Part shown: positions 1 through 8,988 of the stretch, piece after piece
How the letters are laid out: the number at the start of each line of letters is the position of its first letter
Position numbering within the stretch: the first letter of the stretch is position 1
Assembly: GCF_963666145.1 (NCBI RefSeq)
Contig: NZ_OY762614.1
Location: forward strand, 5,198,501-5,262,500
Source of the DNA: an uncultured Desulfobacter sp.
Lineage (GTDB): Bacteria > Desulfobacterota > Desulfobacteria > Desulfobacterales > Desulfobacteraceae
DNA: 64,000 nt
Reading direction: 5' to 3'
Program-made: the position numbers and the translations under genes
The notes under the pieces: model-generated
Told to the model about the DNA's origin: nothing
The model's input: the letters and a program-made list of their open reading frames with translations, nothing else
Databases searched by the model: none

Positions 1-2
1 GA

Positions 3-1264
3 GCCGCAATTATTCCTGAAATCGGTAATGAACCCAAATTTCTGAATCGCACCCAAAGCATACCGGCCGAAGAGGACCGAGACCTATCGTTTATTTGTGT
101 GCCCATTGCCCGCGGGAAAAAGGTTTTGGGGACAATCAGTGCGGAAGTCAACTGTGCGTCTCAGCTATTTATCAATCGTGTGCTGGAAATCCTCACCATT
201 GTTGCGACCATGACGGCCCATGCGGCTGAGCTTTATTTACTCGAAAACGAGGAACGCAACTACTGGCTCAGTGAAAACAAACGCTTGCAGGATGCGCTGA
301 AAAAAAATACCGGGCAGATAATATCATCGGCGATTCCAAGCCCATGCGTGAAATCCACGCAATGATAAAGCGTATTGCCGAAACAAAAACAACCGTCCTG
401 ATTCTTGGGGAAAGCGGTGTAGGCAAGGAACTGGTTGCCAATGCGATTCATTATGCAAGCCCCCGGACCAGTCGCCCGTTTATTAAATTCAATTGTGCGG
501 CATTGCCTGAAACCCTTATCGAAAGCGAGTTGTTCGGACATGAAAAAGGGGCGTTTACAGGGGCAGGCGCCCAGCGCATCGGCCGTTTCGAAGAGGCAGA
601 CGGGGGAACGATTTTCCTGGATGAAATCGGAGAACTTTCCCTGGCCATGCAAACCAAACTTTTACGTGTCCTGCAGGAGCGCACGTTTGAACGTGTGGGC
701 GGCAATCGGGCCATCAAGGTGGATATTCGAATTATTACCGCAACCAATAAAGATTTGGCGGCAATGTCGGATGACGGCCGGTTCCGAGAGGATCTGTTCT
801 ATCGCCTGAACGTATTTCCAATCATGATACCGCCCCTTCGTGAGCGCGGCAGCGACGTCATCACCCTGGCCGATCATTTTGTTGCCCGATTTGCCAAGGA
901 GAACGACAAAGAAATTAAAAGGATTACAACACCGGCGCTGGATATGCTCATGAGTTATCACTGGCCGGGAAACGTAAGGGAACTTGAGAATGTGATTGAG
1001 CGCGCCGCCATTCTGACCGATGAGCATGTGATCCAGGCCTTTAATCTGCCGCCGTCCCTACAGACGGCCAAAGTGTCTGGTACAGCCATCAAGTCCGGCC
1101 TGCAGGCCAAGCTTGATGTCGTAGCCTATGAAATGATCGTTGATGCCTTAAAGACAAACCAGGGAAATATGACGCACGCGGATAGGGAACTGGGCATCAC
1201 ACGCCATGTATTGCGGTTACGGATGGATAAACTGGATGTTGATTATCAAAAATTCCGCAGATAA
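3..1264 (+). pseudogene. NifA-like sigma-54-dependent activator, 5'-partial, frameshifted
   Basis: This is an enhancer-binding protein that drives sigma-54 RNA polymerase. The window opens inside a GAF sensor domain (readable from base 3, ending in the linker near base 300). An AAA+ domain follows with Walker A GESGVGKE, the sigma-54 contact loop GAFTGA and Walker B TIFLDEIGE, and then a Fis-type helix-turn-helix ending at 1264. GAF and AAA+ lie in different frames. The switch falls in a run of eight A's at 300-307; one more A would restore the NifA-like linker. So this is a real break, a slippage site or a sequencing error. The GAF-AAA-HTH order and the sequence resemble NifA, but no nif gene is in the window, so the target is unknown. 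Family assignment is firm; functional state is not. Confidence 0.85.
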
Positions 1265-1307
1265 TTCTTCGTTGATGACAAAAATTTTAAAAAAATAGTT
1301 TAGCCTT

Positions 1308-1351
1308 CATCATTATACCCAGCACACAATTGCGTGTTGGGTATAATGATG
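1308..1351. terminator. 44-nt palindrome between convergent genes
   Basis: This is an almost perfect inverted repeat centred between 1329 and 1330, with 22 pairs per arm including two G-T wobbles. It lies between the convergent activator gene and the flavodoxin gene. The run of A's on its left would read as U's for transcripts from the minus strand, so it most likely ends flavodoxin transcription and perhaps both genes. Confidence 0.6.
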
Positions 1352-1376
1352 ATTGTAAAGGCGTTGCGTTTAATCG

Positions 1377-1808
1377 CTATATCATTTCAGCAATTTCTTT
1401 CCCGTAAGCCTGGGCGGTTTCAACGCCGTCTTCAACCCAGGACGCCTTAATCATCAAAGGACCGGATGCCATTTTCATTTTAAACATATAATTCATTGTA
1501 TCAAAAATTCTTTTATTAGCTTCACCGCTCCATCCATATGCACCAAAGGCGCCGCCGGGTTTACCTTCGAGTTGTGCGCGTTCTGCCATGAATAAGACCT
1601 GTTTCATGGGGGCCAGCATTTCCCCGTGATAGGTAGGGGAGCCGAAAACATAGGCATCAAATCCTAATAAATCTTTTTCAGTATCTATCTGGCTTGCGGT
1701 TTTTACCACTGCCTGTTGCCCTGACTGACGAACGCCTTCAGCTATTAATTCCGCGATCCCCTTTGTTTCGTCGACCCTGGATGAATAAACAATCAGTACT
1801 GTTCCCAT
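1377..1808 (-). CDS. flavodoxin-domain protein
   Basis: A 143-residue stand-alone flavodoxin-like domain, expected to bind FMN and carry electrons in the cytoplasm. The N-terminus has the beta-strand plus phosphate-binding loop (VLIVYSSRVDETKGIA, about residues 4-19). A GSPTYHGEMLAPMK segment near residue 56 matches the isoalloxazine loop, and AFGAYGWSGEA near residue 88 matches the second loop of flavodiiron-type flavodoxin modules. It resembles the C-terminal domain of flavodiiron proteins without the metallo-beta-lactamase part. The start is supported by AGGAA about 7 bases upstream. It is a single gene, divergent from the rnf operon, so a role in the same electron pool is plausible but not shown. 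Confidence 0.85.
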   Translation of the reverse strand: MGTVLIVYSSRVDETKGIAELIAEGVRQSGQQAVVKTASQIDTEKDLLGFDAYVFGSPTYHGEMLAPMKQVLFMAERAQLEGKPGGAFGAYGWSGEANKRIFDTMNYMFKMKMASGPLMIKASWVEDGVETAQAYGKEIAEMI

Positions 1809-1876
1809 TTTTTTATTCCTATTCTATATGAGTTAAATTTATATAATTATTCAATTTTTTTGTAAAATTAATGATA

Positions 1877-1905
1877 TTGATTGATTACTACATGGCGTGT
1901 ATAAT
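1877..1905 (+). promoter_or_regulatory. sigma-70-like promoter before rnfC
   Basis: TTGATT at 1877-1882 and a perfect TATAAT at 1900-1905 are separated by 17 bases. Transcription from here would give a leader of about 165 bases before rnfC. I do not recognise any known riboswitch in that leader. Confidence 0.5.
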
Positions 1906-2078
1906 CAAAACCCTTATAAAAGTAATATAAAATCGTGACGGAGCCAAGACAAAATTATCTCCTTTTTTAGTTTTAGCTTGATTTAAAGCAAAAAGTCTGG
2001 AAATCTATAATTTTTTTATACGGATGGACTTTTTAGATATTTGTCTAGGTAAATTCAGAAACAAGGTGTACAGGATTT

Positions 2079-3446
2079 ATGGGTTTATTTAAATTAAAGG
2101 GATTTCCGGGAACCGGCAGTTTCCCCCATGGGGTTCACCCACCGGATAACAAAGTGTTGTCCGCGAACATGACTGTCGAAGTGATGCCTACCCCCCGGAC
2201 GGTGACGCTGCCGCTGCTGCAGCATCTTGGCGTGCCTTGCAAGCAGATTGTTAAATCCGGTGAAATGGTCAGTTACGGGCAAATGGTTGGTAAGGGAGAG
2301 GCATTTGTTTCAGCCTCACTTCACTCCCCCATTGCCGGAAAAGTAAAACGAAACACAATGGTGACCCTGCCCAACGGCAGGCGTCTTGAGGCCCTCACCA
2401 TTGAGGCGGACGGAGAACAGCTCCCCCCGGAAAGAATCTGGGAAGAGGTGAAAGTTACCCAATGGCCTAAGGACGGCTTTTCCGATTATGCGCCCATGGA
2501 CATTGTAAAAAAAATTCAGGAATCCGGTATTGTGGGCCTGGGGGGGGCGGCGTTTCCTACCCATGTTAAAGTGATGCCCAATGATACTCGGGTCATTGAC
2601 ACTTTGGTGATAAACGGGTGTGAGTGCGAGCCGTACCTGACCTGTGACTACAGGCTGATGGTTGAGGCACCCGATGTCATTGTAACCGGGGCGCTGCTGA
2701 CGGCCAAGGCCGTCTCGGCCAGGGAAATTGTCATCTGTGTTGAGGATAATAAGCCCGAGGCCATTGCGCGGCTCCAGCAAGCGGCACAGAAGACCGTCGT
2801 GCAGGTTGCCGTTGTAAAAACCAAGTATCCCCAGGGCAGTGAGAAGCAGCTTGTCAAAGCCGTGGTTGGTCTTGACATTCCCCTGGGCGGGCTGCCGGCT
2901 GATGCCGGGGTCGCCGTAAGTAACGTGCAAACCATTGCCACTGTGGCCCGTAGCATTGTCAAGGACGTCCCGCTTACCCACAGGGTCATCACCGTTTCCG
3001 GCCGGGGCATCTGCAACCCGAAAAACCTTTTTGTACCCATTGGCATCTCTCTGGCCGAGGTGGTTGACTTTTGCGGCGGTTTGACGCCGGATGCGGCCCG
3101 GATCATTTCCGGCGGGCCCATGATGGGCTTTTCATTCTCAGATCTGTCTGCCCCTGTCACCAAAGGCACGTCGGGGCTGACGATTCTAACTCATGACGAG
3201 GTCCGAAAGGCAGAAGAGACAAATTGCGTGCGCTGCGGGCGCTGTGTGGACGCCTGTCCCATGAACCTTGTGCCCACAAAACTTGCGTTGGCGGCCCGGT
3301 ATAAGAATCCCGAACTGGCCGGTCAATATCATATCCGGGCCTGTGTTGAATGTGGGAGCTGTTCCTATGTGTGTCCGGCAAAGCTTAATCTGGTTCAGTT
3401 GATTCGTGAGGGCAAGGTCCAGCTAAATGCTTGGGAACGCCGCTGA
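2079..3446 (+). CDS. rnfC: Rnf complex subunit C (NADH-binding, iron-sulfur)
   Basis: RnfC is the peripheral subunit where NAD+/NADH and FMN are thought to bind in the ion-pumping ferredoxin:NAD+ oxidoreductase. At 455 residues it has the family's usual core length. An N-terminal RnfC barrel/biotinyl-like part is followed by the NuoF-like nucleotide/FMN region with GLGGAAFPTHVK near residue 153. Two C-terminal [4Fe-4S] motifs follow, CVRCGRCVDACP near 383 and CVECGSCSYVCP near 423. It is the first gene of rnfCDGEAB, behind a promoter-like site. It couples reduced ferredoxin to NAD+ at the membrane. Assignment is firm from motifs and gene order. Confidence 0.97.
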   Translation: MGLFKLKGFPGTGSFPHGVHPPDNKVLSANMTVEVMPTPRTVTLPLLQHLGVPCKQIVKSGEMVSYGQMVGKGEAFVSASLHSPIAGKVKRNTMVTLPNGRRLEALTIEADGEQLPPERIWEEVKVTQWPKDGFSDYAPMDIVKKIQESGIVGLGGAAFPTHVKVMPNDTRVIDTLVINGCECEPYLTCDYRLMVEAPDVIVTGALLTAKAVSAREIVICVEDNKPEAIARLQQAAQKTVVQVAVVKTKYPQGSEKQLVKAVVGLDIPLGGLPADAGVAVSNVQTIATVARSIVKDVPLTHRVITVSGRGICNPKNLFVPIGISLAEVVDFCGGLTPDAARIISGGPMMGFSFSDLSAPVTKGTSGLTILTHDEVRKAEETNCVRCGRCVDACPMNLVPTKLALAARYKNPELAGQYHIRACVECGSCSYVCPAKLNLVQLIREGKVQLNAWERR

Positions 3447-3501
3447 TCATTAACAACAAGATCATTAAACAACAAAGATTAATTGATACAAGGAACAAAA
3501 C

Positions 3502-4518
3502 GTGTCAAATACAAATAGACAGATGAATTCAGCCATGTCGTTTGAAGACAGGCCCGGGCGAAAGCCGCCCTTCATAAACGTGGCCGGTTCCCCGCATATC
3601 TCGGATAACCGGGCCAGCACACGCCGGATGATGGTCGATGTAATCCTTGGACTGTCACCGGCTATTCTCGTATCTCTTTATTTATTTCGGTTCTATGCCT
3701 TAAAACAGATTGTGGTCTGTGTGGTTGCCTGCCTTGCTGCGGAATACCTTTTTGTTCGCATGAGGGGTAAATCTTTCACGTTAAAAGATTGTTCTGCCAT
3801 GGTCACCGGAGTTATCCTCGGACTTTCCATGCCCGGCTCCGCCCCCTGGTTTGTGGGGGCGCTGGCCTCGTTCGTGGGCATTGGCATCGGTAAGATCGTA
3901 TTCGGCGGCGTTGGGATGAACATATTCAACCCCGCCATGGTGGGAAGGGCGTTTGTCATGATCGCCTTTGCCCAGCTCATGGGGGCAGGTGCCTATGAAA
4001 ATGTAACCGGCCTGGTGGATGCCGTGTCCGGTGCAACGCCTTTGAGCGCATTGAAATTCAATGGAGTCGAAACCGGTATTGCACCGTTGTTTCTGGGGGT
4101 GACCAACGGTTCTGTTGGCGAGGTAAGTGCCCTTGCCTGTATTTTAGGGGGACTTTATCTGATTTATAGAAAAACCGCTTCCTGGCAGATTCCTGCAAGT
4201 ATTTTGATTACCGTTGTTCTGATCGCAGGCGTTACGGATATTGCCGGAGGATATAAAGGCTTGTTACTGATGCACCATCTGTTTGCGGGTGCTCTGATGT
4301 TCGGCGCCTTTTTCATTGCTACTGATCCGGTAACATCCCCGTTAACCCCCAAAGGCAAGATGATATTCGGCGTGGGTACCGGTTGTTTGATCATGGTTAT
4401 CCGTCTGTTTTCCGGTTATCCGGAGGGCGTTATGTTTGCCGTACTGATCATGAATGCCATGACACCGTTGATCAACCGCTGGACCATTCCAGCGCCCATG
4501 GGACAAAAGGAGGCCTGA
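3502..4518 (+). CDS. rnfD: Rnf complex subunit D (flavinylated membrane protein)
   Basis: RnfD is an integral membrane subunit that carries covalently bound FMN and belongs to the NqrB/RnfD family. The 338-residue protein has many hydrophobic helices. It contains the flavinylation motif SGAT near residues 176-179, so Thr179 is the expected FMN attachment site. It lies 55 bases after rnfC and 4 bases before rnfG, so it is in the same transcript. NqrB/RnfD subunits form part of the ion-translocating path in the complex; whether the ion here is Na+ or H+ cannot be read from the sequence. Confidence 0.96.
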   Translation: MSNTNRQMNSAMSFEDRPGRKPPFINVAGSPHISDNRASTRRMMVDVILGLSPAILVSLYLFRFYALKQIVVCVVACLAAEYLFVRMRGKSFTLKDCSAMVTGVILGLSMPGSAPWFVGALASFVGIGIGKIVFGGVGMNIFNPAMVGRAFVMIAFAQLMGAGAYENVTGLVDAVSGATPLSALKFNGVETGIAPLFLGVTNGSVGEVSALACILGGLYLIYRKTASWQIPASILITVVLIAGVTDIAGGYKGLLLMHHLFAGALMFGAFFIATDPVTSPLTPKGKMIFGVGTGCLIMVIRLFSGYPEGVMFAVLIMNAMTPLINRWTIPAPMGQKEA

Positions 4519-4522
4519 TATC

Positions 4523-5212
4523 ATGTCATTGAAAGAAAGTAACCTGGCCCAGGCCTGGCTGGTGCTGCTGCTTGCCGCTTTGTTCGGCACCGCCCTTGCC
4601 GGTATTCAGGCTAAGCTTGGGCCGGTCATTGAGGCCAATAAGGTCCAGGAGACCATGGCAAAAATACCCGGACTGGTGCTTGGAGAGGATCTGGCGGCCG
4701 AACTTGCCGCCGACAACCAGTCGCTGACCGTTAAATCCCGGGTGATCGAAGTTAAGAAAAACGGAACAACAAAATACTACACGGTGTATGATGCCTGGCT
4801 GCCCGACGGAAAAATGGTCGGGCATGTGGTCAAAGCTGACGGCCAGGGATATGCAGATAAGATTGAGTTATTGGTGGGGCTTGATGCCCAGGGCAAAACG
4901 ATTACAGGGCTTTTTGTTCTGGATCAGAAAGAGACGCCCGGTCTGGGCGCCAAAATTCTGGAAGATGCCTGGCGGGGCCAGTTCAAAGATAAATCCACCG
5001 AAAACACCCTTTCCGTTGTTAAAGGGGGCGGGGCCAAAGAAGATCAGATTGATGCCATTTCCGGCGCCACCATCTCTTCAAGGAGTGTGACCGGCATCGT
5101 AAACACGACGGTTGCCAATGTTGCATCCCAGCTTCAGGTCACTGGCCCTGATACTAACAAAAACCCGGCGGTTCAAAAAAAGGAACCCGGTAAAGATAAG
5201 GAGCGTTCCTGA
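4523..5212 (+). CDS. rnfG: Rnf complex subunit G (FMN-binding)
   Basis: RnfG is a membrane-anchored FMN-binding subunit whose soluble domain faces outside. The 229-residue protein has one N-terminal transmembrane helix (about residues 8-27), then an FMN-binding domain with the SGATISSRS flavinylation motif near 180; Thr183 is the expected covalent site. A charged Lys/Glu-rich tail of about 25 residues ends the protein. The start follows rnfD by 4 bases with an AAGGAGG-like site in the end of rnfD. Its stop overlaps the rnfE start by one base, which suggests translational coupling. Confidence 0.96.
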   Translation: MSLKESNLAQAWLVLLLAALFGTALAGIQAKLGPVIEANKVQETMAKIPGLVLGEDLAAELAADNQSLTVKSRVIEVKKNGTTKYYTVYDAWLPDGKMVGHVVKADGQGYADKIELLVGLDAQGKTITGLFVLDQKETPGLGAKILEDAWRGQFKDKSTENTLSVVKGGGAKEDQIDAISGATISSRSVTGIVNTTVANVASQLQVTGPDTNKNPAVQKKEPGKDKERS

Positions 5213-5829
5213 TGGCAGATCAACCTACAGCTATGGAGAGATTTGTACAGGGGATTCTGCCCGAGAACCCGGTTTACCGGCAGCTTCTTGGGCTGTGTGC
5301 CACATTGGCTGTTACCAATGGTATGAAATCGGCGCTGACCATGGCCGTTTGCGTGGCCTTTGTTCTGGTGTGCGCCAATGTCGTGATCAGCCTGATCCGA
5401 AACCTGTTAGCGCCCCATCTGCGAATTGTGGTCTTTACCCTGACCATTGCCACCTTTGTAACCGTGGCGGACAGGGCTCTGGCTGCTTACATGTTCCAGA
5501 TGAGCAAAACCCTGGGTCCCTATATTCCTTTGATCATTGTGAATTGTATTATCATCTGCCGGTGTGAGGTGTGTGCGTCCAAGCAGAATGTCGTTATTGC
5601 AGCGGCGGATGCCCTGGGCCAGTCCATTGGGTTCGGCCTTGCCCTGGCAAGTATCGCCGCCATTCGTGAGATTCTGGGCACCGGCATGCTCATGGGTTTC
5701 AGGGTCCTGCCGTCCTGTTGGCCGGATTGGGTCATCATGGTGCTGCCTCCCGGTGCATTCATTACACTGGGGCTTTTGCTGGGTTTGGTGAATTATATAG
5801 ACTATAAACGGGAACAATCCCGCAGTTGA
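5212..5829 (+). CDS. rnfE: Rnf complex subunit E (membrane)
   Basis: RnfE is one of two homologous integral membrane subunits (RnfA/RnfE, related to NqrD/NqrE) that lie side by side in the complex and hold an iron-sulfur cluster in solved homologues. The 205-residue protein has about six hydrophobic helices. Family signatures are the early ENPVYRQLLGLCATLAVTN stretch and the mid-protein IIVNCIIICRCE segment with its conserved Cys. It starts at the last base of rnfG. The length is typical. Confidence 0.95.
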   Translation: MADQPTAMERFVQGILPENPVYRQLLGLCATLAVTNGMKSALTMAVCVAFVLVCANVVISLIRNLLAPHLRIVVFTLTIATFVTVADRALAAYMFQMSKTLGPYIPLIIVNCIIICRCEVCASKQNVVIAAADALGQSIGFGLALASIAAIREILGTGMLMGFRVLPSCWPDWVIMVLPPGAFITLGLLLGLVNYIDYKREQSRS

Positions 5830-5868
5830 ATTTAATATGAGAATTTATAAAATATTAAGGCGGATCTA

Positions 5869-6672
5869 ATGGACTATTTTGTAGATATCCTGCTGATTGC
5901 CCTGTCAGCATCGATAATTAACAACTTTATATTTTATTACTTTGTGGGTATCTGCCCGTTTGTGGGGGTGTCCAGAAAGGTGGATATGGCCTTTGGCATG
6001 GGTTGCGCCGTGACGTTTGTCATGAGTATTGCGGCGTTTCTCTCCTGGGGCATTACAGTTTTTGTACTGATTCCCGGCGCACCGGTATCAACGTATATTG
6101 CAAGTTTTTTCACTACACCCGAAGCCGCCGCTCAAATTGACCTGACGGTGCTCAGTTATATTGTGTATATTTTTGCCATTGCTTCTTCGGTTCAGTTTGT
6201 TGAGATGTACGTAAGAAAGTTTTTTCCACCGCTTTACAGGTCTTTCGGGGTTTTCTTACCGTTAATTACGACCAACTGCGCCATTCTTTTTGCCTGTCTG
6301 ACCATCATGAGCCATGTGGCCGGCGTTGACAATCCCAAAGATGTCTGGGACCTTGGCAAAGCCATGACCCTGGCGCTTTTTGGCGGACTTGGATTCACCA
6401 TTGCCATCGTGATTATGGCCGGTATCCGGGAAGAGCTGGAACTTTGCGATATCCCCAGGCCTTTTAAAGGGGCGGCCATTACCCTGGTTATCGGAGGGAT
6501 CTTAGCCATCGCCTTCATGGGATTCACCGGGGTGGATTCAGGTATCAAAAATGCACTGAAACCGGCTCCCGCCATCCAGGAAGAAAGCTCTGAAGCAAAT
6601 GCGAACACGTTGACTGAATATTTAGCTGATATGACCTGTAAGGGGCATAACAGCCAGGAGATTTTGCCATGA
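5869..6672 (+). CDS. rnfA: Rnf complex subunit A with C-terminal extension
   Basis: RnfA is the second small integral membrane subunit, partner of RnfE. The first 220 or so residues give six hydrophobic helices. The family's ITTNCAILFACL stretch with its conserved Cys lies near residue 135, and the usual ending IAFMGFTGVD is present. Most RnfA proteins stop there, at about 190-200 residues. This one has 267, with a soluble tail of about 45 residues rich in Glu, Ala and Asn and including a Cys. The stop overlaps the rnfB start (ATGA). The tail is unusual and its job is unknown. Confidence 0.93.
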   Translation: MDYFVDILLIALSASIINNFIFYYFVGICPFVGVSRKVDMAFGMGCAVTFVMSIAAFLSWGITVFVLIPGAPVSTYIASFFTTPEAAAQIDLTVLSYIVYIFAIASSVQFVEMYVRKFFPPLYRSFGVFLPLITTNCAILFACLTIMSHVAGVDNPKDVWDLGKAMTLALFGGLGFTIAIVIMAGIREELELCDIPRPFKGAAITLVIGGILAIAFMGFTGVDSGIKNALKPAPAIQEESSEANANTLTEYLADMTCKGHNSQEILP

Positions 6673-7478
6673 TGGTTTCACTGGGTATCGCCGGCGCAAG
6701 CATGCTGGTCATGGCCATGATTTTTTCCTATATCCTGGGATGGGCCAATAAAAAATTTAAAGTTGAAGTGGATCCTAAGATTGAAGAGGTCATAGAGGCT
6801 CTCCCCGGTGCTAACTGTGGCGGATGCGGTTACTTAGGTTGTTCCGATTATGCCGTGGCCATTGTTGCGGACAATGATCCAGTCAATAAATGCACGGTGG
6901 GCGGGCAAGCTTGTGCCCAAGTGATTGCGGATATCATGGGGGTTGAGGTGGGTGATATGGTACCTTTACGTGCCATTGTTCATTGCAACGCACCGGCCTC
7001 CAGTCGCTTGGGGATGACCCAATACGCGGGGGAAAAGCGGTGTGCCTCGGCCCAGCAGGTGGCCGGCGTCCAGAGCTGCACCTTTGGATGCCTTGGCTAT
7101 GGTGATTGTGTCCAGGTCTGCAATTACGACGCCATTCACATCGAAGACGGACTTGCCCGAGTGGACTATGAAAAATGCATCGGTTGCGGGGCCTGCACCA
7201 AAGCCTGCCCGAGAGGTATTATTTCCATTGAAGGGTTTAAGGAAAAGACCATTCCTGTGGTGGCCTGTTCCAATAAAGACAAGGCCAAGGATGCCAAAGC
7301 CGTGTGCAACAATGCATGCGTAGGCTGCAAAGCTTGTGAAAAGGTTTCTGATCTCTTCACCATTTCAGATAACCTCTCTAAATGCAATTATGATAGCTAC
7401 ACAGCTTCAAAACATGAAGATGCCCTGAAGGCCATTGAAAAATGCCCCACCGGATGCATTCATTTCATGGGAAGCTGA
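6669..7478 (+). CDS. rnfB: Rnf complex subunit B (ferredoxin-type)
   Basis: RnfB is the entry point for electrons from reduced ferredoxin. The 269-residue protein has an N-terminal membrane anchor (about residues 4-24). An Fe-S domain with the GANCGGCGYLGC motif lies near residue 47, and ferredoxin-like repeats follow, including CLGYGDCVQVC near 140 and CIGCGACTKACPRG near 168. More Cys pairs lie near the C-terminus (CVGCKACEK). The start overlaps the end of rnfA by 4 bases. Gene order C-D-G-E-A-B is the usual bacterial rnf order, so the complex is complete. Confidence 0.96.
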   Translation: MMVSLGIAGASMLVMAMIFSYILGWANKKFKVEVDPKIEEVIEALPGANCGGCGYLGCSDYAVAIVADNDPVNKCTVGGQACAQVIADIMGVEVGDMVPLRAIVHCNAPASSRLGMTQYAGEKRCASAQQVAGVQSCTFGCLGYGDCVQVCNYDAIHIEDGLARVDYEKCIGCGACTKACPRGIISIEGFKEKTIPVVACSNKDKAKDAKAVCNNACVGCKACEKVSDLFTISDNLSKCNYDSYTASKHEDALKAIEKCPTGCIHFMGS

Positions 7479-7499
7479 GCGCCGATATAAAAATAGAAT

Positions 7500-8051
7500 A
7501 TGAAAAAAATATGTGTGTACTGCGGCTCAAGTGACGGGGCCCGCCCTGAATACCGACAGGCCGCAGCCGCCCTTGGACGTGCCATGGTGGAAAAGGATAT
7601 CGACCTGGTGTACGGCGGCGCAAGTGTGGGGCTTATGGGCAAACTGGCTGATACTGTTCTCGATGGTGGCGGCAAGGTTACAGGCGTCATTCCCGAATCC
7701 CTGGTAAATCGGGAGATCAGCCATTCCGGCCTAACAGAGCTTGTGGTTGTAGATTCCATGCATGCGAGAAAATCCATGATGGCCGATCTGTCGGATGCAT
7801 TCATTGCCCTTCCCGGCGGTATCGGCACCATGGATGAACTTTTTGAGATACTGACCTGGGCCCATTTGGGGATTCATCAAAAGCCGTGTGCACTGCTCAA
7901 TGTGGCCGGCTATTATGATCATCTGAATGCGTTTGTAAATTACGGCGTTGACCAGGGATTCATCAGAAAACAGACTGCCGCCAAACTCATTATTCAAGAT
8001 GATCCCAAAGCATTGCTGGATCAGTTTATAGGACTGCCTGTATACCTATAA
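7500..8051 (+). CDS. LOG-family nucleotide phosphoribohydrolase
   Basis: A 183-residue Rossmann-fold protein of the LOG/YvdD family (often called TIGR00730). It opens with ICVYCGSSDGARPEY and carries the hallmark PGGIGTMDE motif near residue 104; GGxGTxxE is the active-site signature of cytokinin-riboside-5'-monophosphate phosphoribohydrolases. Family members remove the base from nucleoside monophosphates such as AMP; the substrate here is not known. It starts 21 bases after rnfB in the same direction and may be read from the rnf transcript. It converges on the HDOD gene with only 15 bases between them. Confidence 0.9.
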   Translation: MKKICVYCGSSDGARPEYRQAAAALGRAMVEKDIDLVYGGASVGLMGKLADTVLDGGGKVTGVIPESLVNREISHSGLTELVVVDSMHARKSMMADLSDAFIALPGGIGTMDELFEILTWAHLGIHQKPCALLNVAGYYDHLNAFVNYGVDQGFIRKQTAAKLIIQDDPKALLDQFIGLPVYL

Positions 8052-8066
8052 GATTTTGGCTGGCAT

Positions 8067-8987
8067 TCAAAATTTTTTGTGGGGCGTGTAAAAGTTCGAA
8101 ATACCCCCAGGCAACGACCCAATGGTTGATTGTGCCTGGCGTAGAGATGACGCCTGATAAAGGTGCGCATCTTCCATGGCAATTTCCAGCAGGGCAATAC
8201 TGGTTTCTCTCACCCCCAGGATATCAACCTCTCTGGATCCCATAATAACGGTGATATCCTCTTGGGGGGAGGCCGTCTCCATCTTATTGCAGACCCTGTT
8301 GGCCAGTCGGACGACCACCAGCAACATGTTCGATTCTTCATAATTATCCATGTGATGGTCCCGGGCAATTTCACAGTAACTGTTCGGCAGATGCCAGCTT
8401 GATAGCAGGGCAAACCCCTGGTTTGCGTGAATGTTAACCAAAATTTTTTCTATCAGGTCTGCGGTGAGTTGACCCTTGTCCTGTTCATCACTCATAAATT
8501 GCTCAACAGCGGATAAAAGGCAAAGTTTACTCACATCGTGGAGCAGTCCCGCAATAAAGGCCTTGGGCGTTAAGTCCACAAGTTTCAGGCGACGACACAG
8601 CCACAAAGAGGCAAACGCCGCTGCTACGGAATGGGTCCACAGTTGATCCTGGCGCTTTTTGATCCTGGGCATATTTGATGGAAAATTTTTGCGGAGAATG
8701 ACCCGTATAATAATGTTATATAATTCATCGTTGCCTAAGCGAAGAGATGCTTCCTTGATGGTGGCGACTTCTCCCAGCCCTTTGTAATAGGAGGAATTGG
8801 CAATCTTAAGAATTTCCCCTGTCAGGGTGGGGTCATTAAGAATCAGGCGCTTAATCCGGGACGGATCCGGATCCTTTTTGGTGATTTCACCTTGAAGCTT
8901 GGCCGCATCCGGATGAAGTACGGGAAAATTTTTTTGGTTTGCAATATATTTTTTCAGGATATCCAGAATCGACGCTTTTTCGTTCAT
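8067..8987 (-). CDS. HDOD-domain signalling protein
   Basis: A 306-residue protein with one HDOD domain, a degenerate HD-phosphohydrolase-like fold used in bacterial signalling. Family features are the FPVLHPDAAKLQGEI start, LTGEILKIANSSYY near residue 53, the LRLGNDELYNII helix and FIAGLLHDVSKL near 143. That last segment keeps an HD pair, but the complete metal-binding set of HD hydrolases is not evident. HDOD proteins often act with c-di-GMP or chemotaxis circuits. The gene starts 1 base after the stop of the broken PilB-like gene, so both were one transcript. Function beyond the domain name is unknown. Confidence 0.85.
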   Translation of the reverse strand: MNEKASILDILKKYIANQKNFPVLHPDAAKLQGEITKKDPDPSRIKRLILNDPTLTGEILKIANSSYYKGLGEVATIKEASLRLGNDELYNIIIRVILRKNFPSNMPRIKKRQDQLWTHSVAAAFASLWLCRRLKLVDLTPKAFIAGLLHDVSKLCLLSAVEQFMSDEQDKGQLTADLIEKILVNIHANQGFALLSSWHLPNSYCEIARDHHMDNYEESNMLLVVVRLANRVCNKMETASPQEDITVIMGSREVDILGVRETSIALLEIAMEDAHLYQASSLRQAQSTIGSLPGGISNFYTPHKKF

Positions 8988-8988
8988 T

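Noticed and set aside
344..1264. Sign of a nitrogen-fixation region
   Set aside because: Only the regulator resembles NifA; no nif gene is present in the window.
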